Shown piece by piece: positions 13,083 through 42,500 of a stretch of 60,000 nucleotides of DNA. The position numbers and the translations under genes are program-made. The DNA comes from Hydractinia symbiolongicarpus (taxonomy: Eukaryota; Cnidaria; Hydrozoa; Anthoathecata; Hydractiniidae): contig NC_079882.1 in assembly GCF_029227915.1 (NCBI RefSeq), positions 7,876,001-7,936,000 on the forward strand, read 5' to 3'. Within the stretch, counting starts at the first letter, position 1. Every line of letters begins with the position of its first letter. The notes under the pieces are model-generated. The model saw nothing but the letters and a program-made list of their open reading frames with translations. It was not told the origin of the DNA and did no database searches.

Positions 13083-14608
13083 AATTATAAGATTGCATAC
13101 AAGATTTTATAGATTATATACAAATTAGTCTGGCGCATACAAATTAGTCTGGGGTTACTCTAATGTCCACCGGTTTATCAACTACAAACAAACCTGAAAC
13201 TGTGGAAAAAAATTAAAATTGGTCTATCTGTGAGATGAGAATAATGATTCCTTCAATTCAATACAGCCCCAGTTTGAGCCTTGCATCATTTTCCACTGCA
13301 TTTTTAGGAAGCTGCACACATCGGTTTTGTAGACTTAGAAAACACGATTTTAAGAAACTAGACTGAGATTTTAAGAAACTAGACTGAGGTTGGTGAATTT
13401 GTAAAAAGATGAGGAGTATGTTTATAGGCTCTAAAAATTTTTAGAAAACCTCCTTTAATGTTAAGAACTATTTAGGCCTTACCCCAAAATTGTTTCTTAT
13501 ATATAAAATAATGTATATTAATCTTAATTTTTAAAAAATTAAGATCAGGTTTAAACACCTCTTTAGAATAACAATTCAGGGTAAAATATTTCCCTGTAAG
13601 CACTGTTACTTAAAGTTCTAGATCTGAAAGATTCTGGATAGTAGTTTTTGTTTATCTTTTTAAGTTGACTAAATTAAAGATGGCTTTTTTCTCTGAGTAT
13701 ATTCAACATCAATCACACTGATTTATTGCAAATTTATATAAGTGTCCAGAGCAATTTAATCCCCAATTAATCTCGAAAGAAGTGAGCTGCATCTTGCAAC
13801 ACAATTATACACAATAGTGTCTGGATTGTTTACAGATGTTAAATATTTATGTAGCAATTATTTACTCACATCACTAAGATGAAGAGTTGAATAAACTTCT
13901 TCATATTTGTCTCCTCATTTTTTTGTCATCTACAATATTTACCTTATTCTGTTTCTCCTGACATTGACAATGTGTTTTGACTTTGTGTGTTGTTTATTTA
14001 TTTGTATATGTAATTTTACTGTCTTGAATAATTCTCTTACCTCTTTTAAAATCTTTTTTCTGTCTTGTTGTTGCTTGTATTACAATGTTTTTATCGTTAA
14101 ACTTGTAAAAAATCTTTACAAAATCAAATATTTTTGCTCCTTCTGTCACTTCTCTCCTAGTTAATGAAATGTTATTTGCAATATGTCTTTTTATACATTT
14201 GAAACTGTGAAACTATGATTAGGAATAGAATCCTAGTCAAAAGGGGGAAGATTAACATTAAATAAAGTTAGAGAGCAAAAAAGTTTTTCCCTAATTCCGG
14301 GAAATAATTAGTTAAATTTCCAGGCTATCTCCTTCACTTTATTTTTATTATATCTTTTTGCAGTAGCTGTGCACAGAGTTAAATTGTTTTTGTCCTTTCT
14401 TTGGGTTAGTGTGTTTTCACAAGATTTGAACGAGGTTTTGCTTTGTGTTTTGATTGGTTTTAAAAACTTTTTTTGGTTAATTTGTTGTTGTGTCTTTGTT
14501 ATTTAACACCCGGATTTGTTTTTATTTTTGAAGTTTTACGTCATGCAAATTCTGTAGTGTGTTGTAGCATTTACTCAATAAGATCTTGTTCTATATATAT
14601 TTTTTCAG
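13083..14608. other. Intron or upstream non-coding DNA of PDE3
   Basis: No exon is seen. It contains a perfect 21 bp tandem duplicate (13346-13387) and a near-perfect palindrome at 13521-13545. It ends in a good polypyrimidine tract and acceptor (tttttttcag) at 14608. Confidence 0.6.
13521..13545. repeat. A/T palindrome
   Basis: ATCTTAATTTTT is followed after one base by its reverse complement. It is a short AT-rich cruciform-prone site. Confidence 0.75.
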
Positions 14609-32037
<17,429 letters not shown>

Positions 32038-32330
32038 ACGAAAAAAAATGTCGTTAAATACGTTTGAAATCGAATGAGTGTCAATCTGCTCAACATGGTC
32101 GGGAATCTCTGTCAGGAAGTAAACGACAGATCCTACCTGTTACGATGTGCTTGCGTAAAAGCATTAACGAGCTGAATAAAGTTTGTGTTTTAGTACACGC
32201 GTGCGAGTGTGGTTAACATATCCACGCATAGGATATACAATCATTGATTGAAACAAGAATAAGGAAAAAAATATATATATATATATATATGTACATTACG
32301 AAAAACTAATAAAGTTTTTCCGTTCTCTTT
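32038..32330 (+). other. PDE3: PDE3 3' UTR with two poly(A) signals
   Basis: AATAAA hexamers at 32175-32180 and 32308-32313 lie after the stop, the second downstream of a (TA)n run (32270-32290). Either could direct cleavage. A third AATAAA further down (about 32665) would extend the UTR. Confidence 0.6.
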
Positions 32331-32734
32331 TTTTACTCCTGCACCACAAGTCTTTGTACGTTAGAAATATATTTATTAGTGGGAAGACATTCTATACACA
32401 AACGAAATAATCAAAAAACGGAATCTTAAAATTGTCAAATGTATGTAGCTGCATTTATTTTCTGTCGTTGATATTTATTTACTTACCTAGCCAATGTGAC
32501 AGCGGCTTTGTTATGATAACATTTAAATATGTACTGCTATTTGTAACATTGCGGTTCAGCTTGCTAGTGAGGATTCTTACACAGTAAAATAATTTATTAA
32601 ACGTATCTTTTTTATGATATCATCATATTGTTATCCGTATTAGATTATGATGTTATACACAAAAATAAATGTGTTCATTTCCACACGGTAAAACTTGCTG
32701 CTTCCCCCTTTTTTAATTTTTTAACTGAACGCCC

Positions 32735-32945
32735 TCTTCGCCTCCTGTGTGCGAAAGGTCTTGGGTTCAAACCCGCCTAAGTCATGCGCCAAAAGTGCGA
32801 ATTGATCCTTTCCGCTTAGCGCTTACCAAGAGAACAGGATTGATTTGCTTGTATAGCTTGCGTAGCTTAAATGGGAGTGCGATTGATACCAGTACTAATA
32901 TAGGAATTGAAGAACCCATCCTGGGTAAATAATTCCGTTAATAGG
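32735..32945 (+). mobile_element. SINE-like fragment with a tRNA T-arm-like box B
   Basis: GGGTTCAAACCC (about 32763-32774) resembles a tRNA T-arm/box B. The following ~170 bases are GC-richer than their surroundings. No convincing box A or cloverleaf is visible, so it may be a 5'-truncated SINE. Confidence 0.35.
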
Positions 32946-34189
32946 GTGTTACTTTGTATCGTGCCAGACTGTGAATGCCGTAACTACATGGCATCCGAGG
33001 ACAAAGATGACAAATAAACAGTCCAGTAAAGATATCATGCTTTATCAGGCCTTGATTGACTAAATAATAGACTTCTGCTTTCGTTATATAAAAAACTGAA
33101 CTCAAACCTAACTTAACTGTCTTCGTAAATTTGAAATAATTGTTTAAAAATTGACTGCTTTAATTAAAACTGTTAAAGAAGAAAATGTGTATTTTGTTAT
33201 GTAAAGAAGTTCTGCAATCCTTTCTTTAAACTGATAATATAAAGAAAGCGAGGCTAAGTTGTTTTAGCCGGGTGTTGCAAAAAATGTTTTGTCATGGAAC
33301 AACGGAATAAAACAATGCATCTAATTACTCAGGTGAGCTTGTGAATTAAAGAAGAGTTTGTTGGTAGCACGTGCTTTCTAAATTAAAAAGAACTATCAGC
33401 CACTTTAACTAAACAAGTTTATTTACGTCAAAACAAGCCAGTACAAAAAGCAAAAACAATTATTTCATACTATTTGGATTTATTTTGGTTGAGGGAAACG
33501 ATAAAGCGTGTTTGTTGGTGGGCCAGGGTAATCTCAGCAGAATTGGATTTTTTATATATAATGGAATTATTATAGCACAAACAACGCAGTTGATTTTGAC
33601 AGTTTATACGAATTCATTTCCGCATTAATTAACTGTCCCTCAGACGCATAGCAAACTTGTACAATGTCAAACAAAGAATTGTTGTGATGATGATGGAAAA
33701 TACCTAGTCCCGATTCAAAAGCAATCTTAAATTTTTTGCCTATAATATTAAAGCATTAAATACAAGAAACAGAAGAACAACAGATAAAATTTTGTTTCTG
33801 TTACAACCTCAAGCACTACTGCATTTAGTAAAAAGATACTGCTATACTTACGATAGTTTCCTATTCCTCGATTTTCCTTCAATGATTCTTGCGATTGCTA
33901 ACGAATTTGTTCTTCGACGGCCTTCTTTGGTGTTTATTTTTTGTGTATGTATGTTGTGAGAATCTACATTTCGATCACTTACATCAAGAGAAATGGAGTG
34001 ATATATCTTTTTTTATGACCAACAATATTTTAAGTAATACCAATAAACTTTTTACTAAACTTACATAGGTAATCTTTTTTTATTTATTTACGTATTATTT
34101 CCCTAAAATTAGAAATAGGATAAAGTAGTTTGAACTTTTTTATTCCAAATTCCTTGTTTTGTTGACAAAGTTTGTAGTTTTGCATTCTT

Positions 34190-34250
34190 CGGGCCGCGCT
34201 TTCGTAGACAGGTTAGCAAAGGCTTTTCATGACGGCGGCGAAAGAGTTTT
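34190..34250 (+). promoter_or_regulatory. GC-richer patch, possible ARID2 promoter or 5' exon
   Basis: CGGGCCGCGC and GACGGCGGCGAAAG stand out in DNA that is otherwise very AT-rich, about 1 kb before the first coding exon of ARID2. That coding exon has an acceptor before its ATG, so a non-coding first exon must exist upstream. The assignment is positional only. Confidence 0.2.
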
Positions 34251-35206
34251 GTCATGATCAGCTGGATCAGCTATATTTCTTACCTTGAGTTTTTGACAGC
34301 TCCATCCAGGTTTTGTTGTTGTTGTAGTGTTTCAAATTATATACTTTAACATCCTGGCATGCTCTTTAATATTATAAATATGCATTAAATTCCCTTGCTA
34401 AAAGATTTGTTATTATTTTGTTTACTGGAGTATTACCATTCCATAACGGAGATGAATGATTGAATGAATAGCTACATAAATATAATACTGGTCGTAGCTA
34501 GGTATGTATAGTCAATAAGATTACTTTATTGCAATGATGTGGCATCATCCTTTCAAAACTAACAACTCGCTAAAGTTTAGGTTTCTTTTCCTTAATTTTA
34601 GACGTTTTATTAATGTACTGAGTTGACCATTCCTCTTATTTTTATTTAATGTTGAAGTATATTGATAAAAAGGTCATTATTAATTACTTATTACTTATGC
34701 ATTAATTAAGAAAAATTAAAAATAGAAAAACCCAGTAAGATTTTTAAAAGATATGAAACTTCCTGTATGAATACCCAAATCTTTAGAATTTGCAAAAATA
34801 TCTACTCACTCTAGCTATACATATATATAGCTAACCACCTATATTTATTTAACCTGTTATCCAAATACTCTCTTTTTCATGGAAAACATATCTATGCATA
34901 ATAAATATTAAATGTGTTTTTGATTATAAATAGCTACCTACATTCTATTGTGTAAATATAAGTGTATATACTTGTGCTAGTTTTTTACCTCCAAATCAGA
35001 CATTTTTAATGGAATACACAAAAATTACATAAAATTTAGTTTAAATTTAATTGTTTAGAAGGGATTGAATAATAATATTTGCATATACGCATGTTTAGTT
35101 TTTATATATTGTTGTTAATTTAATTATAAAAATATGACCGTGTTGTATAAATATGTATATATTGTTATTTTAGAGTTGTAAGCACAGTGAAAGTGACCAG
35201 ATCATT

Positions 35207-36596
35207 ATGAACAGTTCAAAGAAGTTGGATCATTTGTACCAAAAAGACCACGATGAATTTATAGAGAAGTTGCAAGAATTTCACAGTGCAAGAGGGTATA
35301 GAACAAGTTTTAAATCAAAAATTCTAAATGAGAATTTCTGTGTTTTTGTTTTTATCTTCTGTTCACAAGACATTTACTGCTCATGTATTGTTTAAAATCA
35401 ATTAAATAATGTTAAAACAAAGTTTGTAATTCTTTTGCTGTTTATTCTTTTAAAAAATTTTGTCCTACGTTAGTACTAAACAAAATGTTCCTAAAATAAA
35501 CTTATACAATTTTCCCACTGATTAGGAAATTGAAAAACTACTGCTGTTTACAAAATTATAATTTATAATCTGCTACATCAGTCTTTGAATGACTGCAAAC
35601 TATTATCTTAAGAAGTGAGTCAAATTATCAGGTTTTACTAGTTATTCTGGAAGTTTAGGCCCATTGTATGGGCTTCATTAATTTTAATTAGGATATTGAT
35701 GTTAAATTATTGTTATTGACATCATGATGTTTAATTTGTGTCTTTTTTTTTAAACAATGCATTTTCTGGCAACTTTGAAGGAGAATAGACACATCCACTT
35801 TGCTTGTCACGGATTGAAAGACACAGTTATTGTATTAATATAACAGATGTAATCTTTCATAGAACATCTATTGGTCGAATTCCTACATTTGGTGGTCAGG
35901 TGCTGGACCTGTATGCGTTGTACAACACTGTGACGTCATTTGGTGGAATATCAGTGGTTAGTATTCTACATATTACATAACTCTGTCTGAAAAAAAAAAG
36001 TATTTCATTTCTAATGTTTCTCACCCTTTATTACCAGGTTACTGAACGTAAAAAATGGGATCAAGTATTCATGACACTAGGTTTCCCGCCATGTACTAAT
36101 GCTGCATATGCTCTTCGTCAACATTATGCAAGGTGTGCAAACTGTTTTTTACTTTATAATCTTTTCTGTACTATGATCTCCCATATTTTCAAATGCTAGT
36201 GGACATCATTAAATAACTTTCATCACACTTTGCAGGGGGTCTAAGCAGTTTAACAGAAATTAACTTTTTCCACGTTCTACAGCCTCCATTTGCTAAGGAG
36301 GGGGGGGCTGTGGTCTGGACTTTGTAGAAAAACTCCACAAAGCGTGACAAAAGTGTTTTGTTTCTGGCCCCCAAAGGACCTTGTACTGTAAGGGCATGAA
36401 ATCACAAGAGGTTTTTAAGGTCTAATCAAAATAACCATCTTCCCAAATCTTTCTTATTTCTTTTTGTTGTAGAAATAATGTAATTTATTTTATTTTAGAT
36501 ATTTAGAAGCTTATGAAAAAATATTTTTCTTTGGTGAAGACACTGAGGATACTAATGAACCATATCGTACTCATGCACAGTTGTTAAAATATAGAA
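35207..36596 (+). CDS. ARID2: ARID2 ARID-domain exons
   Basis: Four exons encode the AT-rich interaction domain at roughly residues 15-110. Visible landmarks are EFIEKLQEFHSARG, IPTFGGQVLDLYALYNTV, SFGGISVV, KKWDQVF, and ALRQHYARYLEAYEKIFFFGED. They align with the human ARID2 pattern ([51 protein letters not shown]). A 36-base microexon (36722-36757) follows the domain and encodes a basic, proline-rich link. Confidence 0.95.
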
Positions 36597-39500
36597 GTAG
36601 GGTTTTTTTGTTTCCATTTATTTTAAAAGCCTTGCCTAGAGTTTTTTTATTAAAATTAAAAATCTAGATTCCATAAAATCTGAATTTTTCTAATTTTAAT
36701 TTTTTTTTTTTTTTTTTATAGGGCTAAACAAGCCTCCACATCGTGGTCCTCTTGGAGGTAGGCTTTTTACAAATCACAAAATTTAAAATTTGTGAAAACA
36801 ATTATTTGTGTTAGTAAATGCTCAAATTTTTTCTTTCTATAAATACACATAAATTTATGTTTAGAACCTCTTGTTAATAATTTTAATCGCATTTCATTCT
36901 CACTTCAATCTGGTTTACAAAATGAAGTTGACTTTGCATTGAATATCTGCTCTCTGCTCTCTAATGTAACAAATTCAATATTCAACCTGGCAAAAGTAAG
37001 TGGATGATGTTGTTTCAGTTTCACTTTTTAGTTTCTAAATATTATTAGTTGTAAAAAAATTCATTAGGTAATCAGGCCTTGTCAGGAAGAAAAATGCTGG
37101 CATGCAAACTTTGCACGTCATGATACTTTTCAATCATTTTGAGGCGTGCAATGTTCGCACGACATAATTTTCGATGATGCGTGCTAGTTTTTGTTCCATT
37201 GTTTTCTCAAGTAATTATAGAACTCGCATACAGCAACACTAATTTTGCCATGTTTTAAAAAGCAGGTAATTTGTTGCGACTAAAATGTGCGATGCGTTCA
37301 TTATTCATTATTTTTTAAAAAAAATTTATACGTTATAGTATTTATAGTAACTCAGGGCTGCAAGCGAAAATTTTTTTATACGCCAACTTTGTAATCATAG
37401 AGTAGTTACGTGGTTAAACAAAAGTCTAAAATTTTTATGACGATTTATAACAAAATTAGTTGCTTTTGCTAAAATAGACAATACAGAAAATTTTCTTCGT
37501 AACACCCTCCTCTGTCATAAATATTATACATGTTTAACACAGCAAGGCTTTCCGTCAATACCATTCAGGAAAAATAATACAAATAGGGTGGGATATGCTT
37601 TATCGTAACACTCTCTTTCGTTATGAATTTAAATATATAATTTTAATGCCCTGAAAGACTTATGAAAATTATCAACTAAACTCTAGTCTGTTTAAAGATT
37701 TTGTACTTACATTAGATTTTCTTATAAGATTGCGCAAAAAACATTAAAAAAACACTGATTTTTTTATAAAAATTTTTCGGTTTTCTTATTATTTCAAGTA
37801 GGAGAATAACTTGCTATCAATTTCTAAACAGCACAAGTATAACTTGTTGTATAACTTTCAAAATAACATTGTTACATACTGTATAGTTTTCAAAACAACA
37901 CAAGAAAAAATTCTTGCTGCATAACTCTTAAAAACAAGCAAGTGACCTGTTTTTTTTGCATGTCATTTAAACAATTTTGTTTTAAAAGCCACACAAATTC
38001 CAATTCAATTATTCGCATTAATCATTCATGTCAATTGAGGAAGAAATGAAACCTTAGAAAAAAATAGAAAATTAAAAAAATAGACAAATCAAGTCATATT
38101 ATGTACATTATTCCCCTACACCTTCATTGAACAGAATATTATTTATTTTAATGTGCAATTAGCACACGGCTGAGGTATTTAGTGGGGTACGTATGTGGGT
38201 GTGTGCGCTTGTGTTGGCACATCATTCCTGACGAGGCCTGGGTAATCAGATGAACAGTGAAAAATATTTCAATTTTGAAAATTTTGATTATATCATCATT
38301 AGGTTGTCCTACAATAACAATCAGGAATTATGTTTTCTTTAACTTGAGAATTTAAATTGACAATTAGTTTCTCTTGTTCTCCTCAAAATATTTACTATAT
38401 CAGCTGTAGCTTTTCTGTCTACACACAAATACCTATTCACATTAGGTATTTGTGTGTGTAAATCAAACAAGGAAAAAAAAATTCTATTTAAAAATGTATC
38501 ATACAAAAGAAAAAATCGGCTTATACGAGCTCCAACTTTTTACAATCTCTTATAAAATTTTAAGATAATCCAAGGTTTTAATAGCATGAAATCCACATCA
38601 AATTTACCTGAAAATATGAAGAAAATTACAAGAATTATAGTCAGAAAATTTCGGGTAAATTAAAAAGTTAATATTGAGTGGACACCCTGTATTAGTGCAC
38701 TGTGGTCCATTTTTACTTCTTTGACATCAATCTATTGTTTTGATGTCAAAACAATTGATTTCTTGCTTAAAATATATGCACCTTTCCTCATACCAAAACA
38801 TCCTACAAGCAGTTTACACAGGTCCTTAAACTAGTAATAATTATTGTTTGATTATATTGTGTTTTTTAATTTAGAGTCCAAATATTCTTGATTTACTTCT
38901 TGCACATGTTGGGATTTGCTCTCCAGGTAATATTTTCAAATATTTTTGAAATGTTTCAAGGCAAAATTAAAACTGCCATCTTAGTTTGGGACATTTTAAC
39001 TTTTGTACTCTAGGCTGAGAGACTGTTTATAACACACAGGTCACAAAATCTTGTTGTTTGAGTGGAACATAGCTTTGTTCACCCTAATTTTACCTAAGGG
39101 TAACAGTTAACAATTTTTCTTTGCACCCATTTCGCATTAGGATAACAATAGGGTAACAATCTACAAATATGGTAATTAATGATAATATATTCGTAATTAA
39201 AGAGAAAACCTCATTTTGCTCTTTATAAATACAACGATTTTGTGACTTCCTTCAAATGTTGCATCAATCTCTGGCCACTAAGTTTCTGTTAACCTAATAT
39301 CAACCATTATGCATGCTTGTGAAGGTTCGATAAACTTGTCTCTAACGTGTGCTGTTTCTGTCACATAAATTATTACTATGGCAGCAGCACAGATTTTCTA
39401 ATCTTTTTATAAAAAATGGCTTTTACAAGTTCATCCTGAAAGTATATTTACAAAATATTAATAGTCTTGGCTAACGAAAAATCACATGGTGGCGAAACGA

Positions 39501-42500
39501 TCGCTACACCCATTGCTACCCTGTTTGTTACCCAAATTTCGTGGCCTGGTGGTGCACTACCAGCCCATAATTTCAAAGTTCCAATGACCAGACAGTTATC
39601 TAAAGTAGTTTTAAACTTTTTTATTCAATATACCTTTGTTGTGCATGACGTTGCCACTACAAGATAAAATAAGCATATAAGATAAACTTCATCAAAATTG
39701 AATTTAATATAAAAAGGTGAAAAAAAGAAGAAAACAATCAAGTTGTTTCAGCTCAACTTTTACTGTCATAACTTTTTTTGTATATTTTAAAAAATTTAAC
39801 CTTACGAACTCTATGCAGCTGTTTATCAGTGTTTACGATTATATCTTTCTACTAACATTGCTGGAAATAATGTTACTTCCTCTAAATCACAACTTTCCAT
39901 AACAAGCACTTTTTTACATTTATCATTCACCAGTGTTTATGCCTGCAAAATACTGTTGTCAATTTGAATAAATCAAAAAAAATTTGTTTTAAGAAAGCAA
40001 AACAAACATACATTTCCTTTTGCAATGCAGTTGAAGTCTGGTTTAAAAGATGTCAATAAAATTATTACTGTATTTCTATATTTATTGATATAGATTCTTT
40101 TACGAAAGAGCTTTACAATGAATGGTATTCGATAGCTGATAGTAGATTTGAAAAGGTACAATTTTAGTATGTTTATTGTATTATGTTTTAGTTGCTCTAC
40201 ATGTTCCTGGGAGGTTCAGATAGACAGTTAAAGACAGAGTCGACTTATGTCGTTTATCATCCCGATATAACTAAAAAAAATTAAGGTTTCTGACTTAGCA
40301 TAATGCAAACAAATAAAATAAAAATATCAATTATTATTTTTATTTCATAAGCAAAATTTCCTTTATACATAAAACAAATATAATATTTTATATTTCTTGT
40401 TCCGATTCAAGTAAAGATGAACTTTAACTTGTTACTAAATCAATTATTTATGTATGTTGATTGTTTAATTGATTTCCAGTTTTGGTTGAAATCTCTCAAG
40501 GAACCCATTGCTACACAAATATATAAAGAATATTTTTATGGTAAGTTTCTATCTGTATCTGGTCCTCCAAATTGTGTAAAAGATCCTTGATGATGAATTC
40601 TTGTTGCTGCAACTTTGAATCAGTGCTAGACTCACTGCACTGCTCAAAGGGTCTCAATCACAAATGCTCAATGAAAGATTGACAAGCCATCCTCATCATT
40701 TCTTTGTTTATTACACCAGTGGCTTAAGGCTATTTTCCCCTCCACAAGATTTTCCACAGAATGGAACAGACAGAAACAGGAACAGAACAGAAAATGTTCT
40801 GCTAGTAATTTCCACCTTATAATATTCTGCACAAGTAACACACTTTAGGCAATTCTCATGAAATAAAAAAATCTGATTTGCTAAATAATGACTAATTACC
40901 TGTGGCTTCCGTATTCAATGCAAAGTAAAAGTTAAACTCAATTCTACTTTGCCTGTAACAGAACGGACAAGAATTTTTTTTTCACGTGATGTAAACATTT
41001 TAAGTATGCATCCTTAGAAGCTTTTCTGTTCTTTTTTGTTCCTTTTATGCGGAAAATTTTCTTGAAGTGGAAAATAGCCTTGTGACCCCTTAGCTTCCAG
41101 TAACACCTGCAGAAAAATCATTCTCACAGTGATGTTTATTGCTTCTGCATATCAGCAACACTCTTAATTTATAGAGGTAGTCTGTTCTGTTGTTGTGTAG
41201 CAATAATATAACCCAAACGATTTCTGTTGTCAAATTTTTATCCTAGTGAAATTTTTTAAATGTAAATGTTTATATTTCTATATGATAAAATTCTCCATTA
41301 AACGTCTACAATTTGTTCTGATTATGGTTTAGAAAATATGCAATACATACTTTAATCCCTCGTATACCCTTTCTGTCACAAGTTATGCAATGTCGAGACT
41401 TTTTGTTGACACTCTTCGTTAACTGTTAAGTGTTTTTGTGTTGATTCAATATTGATTCTGTGACATGATGAAAATATAGACAGCTTTATTAAAGACGCCA
41501 CAAAAACTGATTAAATTAAAGTCTTTCATGTTTAGATGGGGAGTATTGTGACAAAGATTATTCGATTGACTCTAACTTGTTTGCCAAGAAGAATGACAAA
41601 AATCATGTTATTTCACAAGAGCATTGTCGTGTAAACCAGGTATTTTCTTACAATTCGTTACAATGCAGTATGTTAGTACACCTTGTCCAATTCATGCGTC
41701 TCTAAAAACAGTAGTTGATGGTTTATGTTCTGAAACGTCAATGAAAAACCAACAGCACATCAAATAAAGCATTGTTTTTGTTTACTTAGATATGCATTAT
41801 ACTGTACAATTTTTCATTTGAACTAATCAACGCAATGCACATTGCTTCACATGACTCAGCTATCAGGTAAAAATAAAGTTATGTATACTTCAGTTTATTT
41901 TTTGAAAAAAAAAATTTGAGAGTTTCTTAAGCGGGTTCGGATCACAATTTCTAATAATGTTAACTTTTTTGTTTATAGATTTTTGTTACTTTCAAGCTGT
42001 TGTATTTATAATAACATTCGAAGAACTGGTCTAGATGCACTTGATAACATATCAGATCATGTAAGGAGACAATTTTATTACAACTTGTTCTGTGTATATT
42101 CTGATTTTTTTTTTTTCAATTTCTTTTCAGTATATTGGCTTTACTACTACTTAAGTAAACACTAGGTTACTCATTAAACAATAACTTGTTATTGAAAAAA
42201 AGACCCACTAGCTTATTTCTTTACATTTTTACCCTATTTTGCAAAACTATCGTACATCTGTTTTATATTTAGATTGATTTAACTGGCATAGAAGACTCGT
42301 TCACGCAAGACTTTGTTGAAATTCTCTACAAGCTTTTATTATCAAGCGATAAATTTTGTCGTGTTAGGTGTAAGTTAATGTTTGAAATTTGCAAAAAAAT
42401 TTATGATATATTAGTAAAAAAAATAGTTGCGTTTTGAATCTTATGCTGCCAAAAAATCTGTATGAATTTCAATATTAGCCATTTTGCCCTTATAGTCTTA

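Larger units (their letters stand above)
32331..35173. other. Intergenic region and probable ARID2 5' UTR intron
   Basis: No coding exon is seen. It contains a SINE-like fragment at 32735-32945 and a small CpG-containing GC-richer patch at 34190-34250, the best visible candidate for the ARID2 promoter or first exon. It ends at an acceptor (ttgttattttag) at 35173. Confidence 0.5.

Noticed and set aside
13907-14164. Open frame of 85 codons rich in Phe, Leu and Cys, as a possible PDE3 membrane exon
   Set aside because: Composition is that expected of T-rich intron DNA. No acceptor and donor bracket it in a phase compatible with the exon at 14609.
14473-14608. Extension of the PDE3 exon upstream to an in-frame start
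   Set aside because: The polypyrimidine tract and acceptor at 14608 mark the true exon start, and similarity to PDE3 begins after it.
42273-42367. Donor for this ARID2 exon at 42368 (gtgtaa)
   Set aside because: It gives a frame that stops in the next exon. The donor two bases later (gtaagt at 42370) restores the conserved SMTILSKLL frame.
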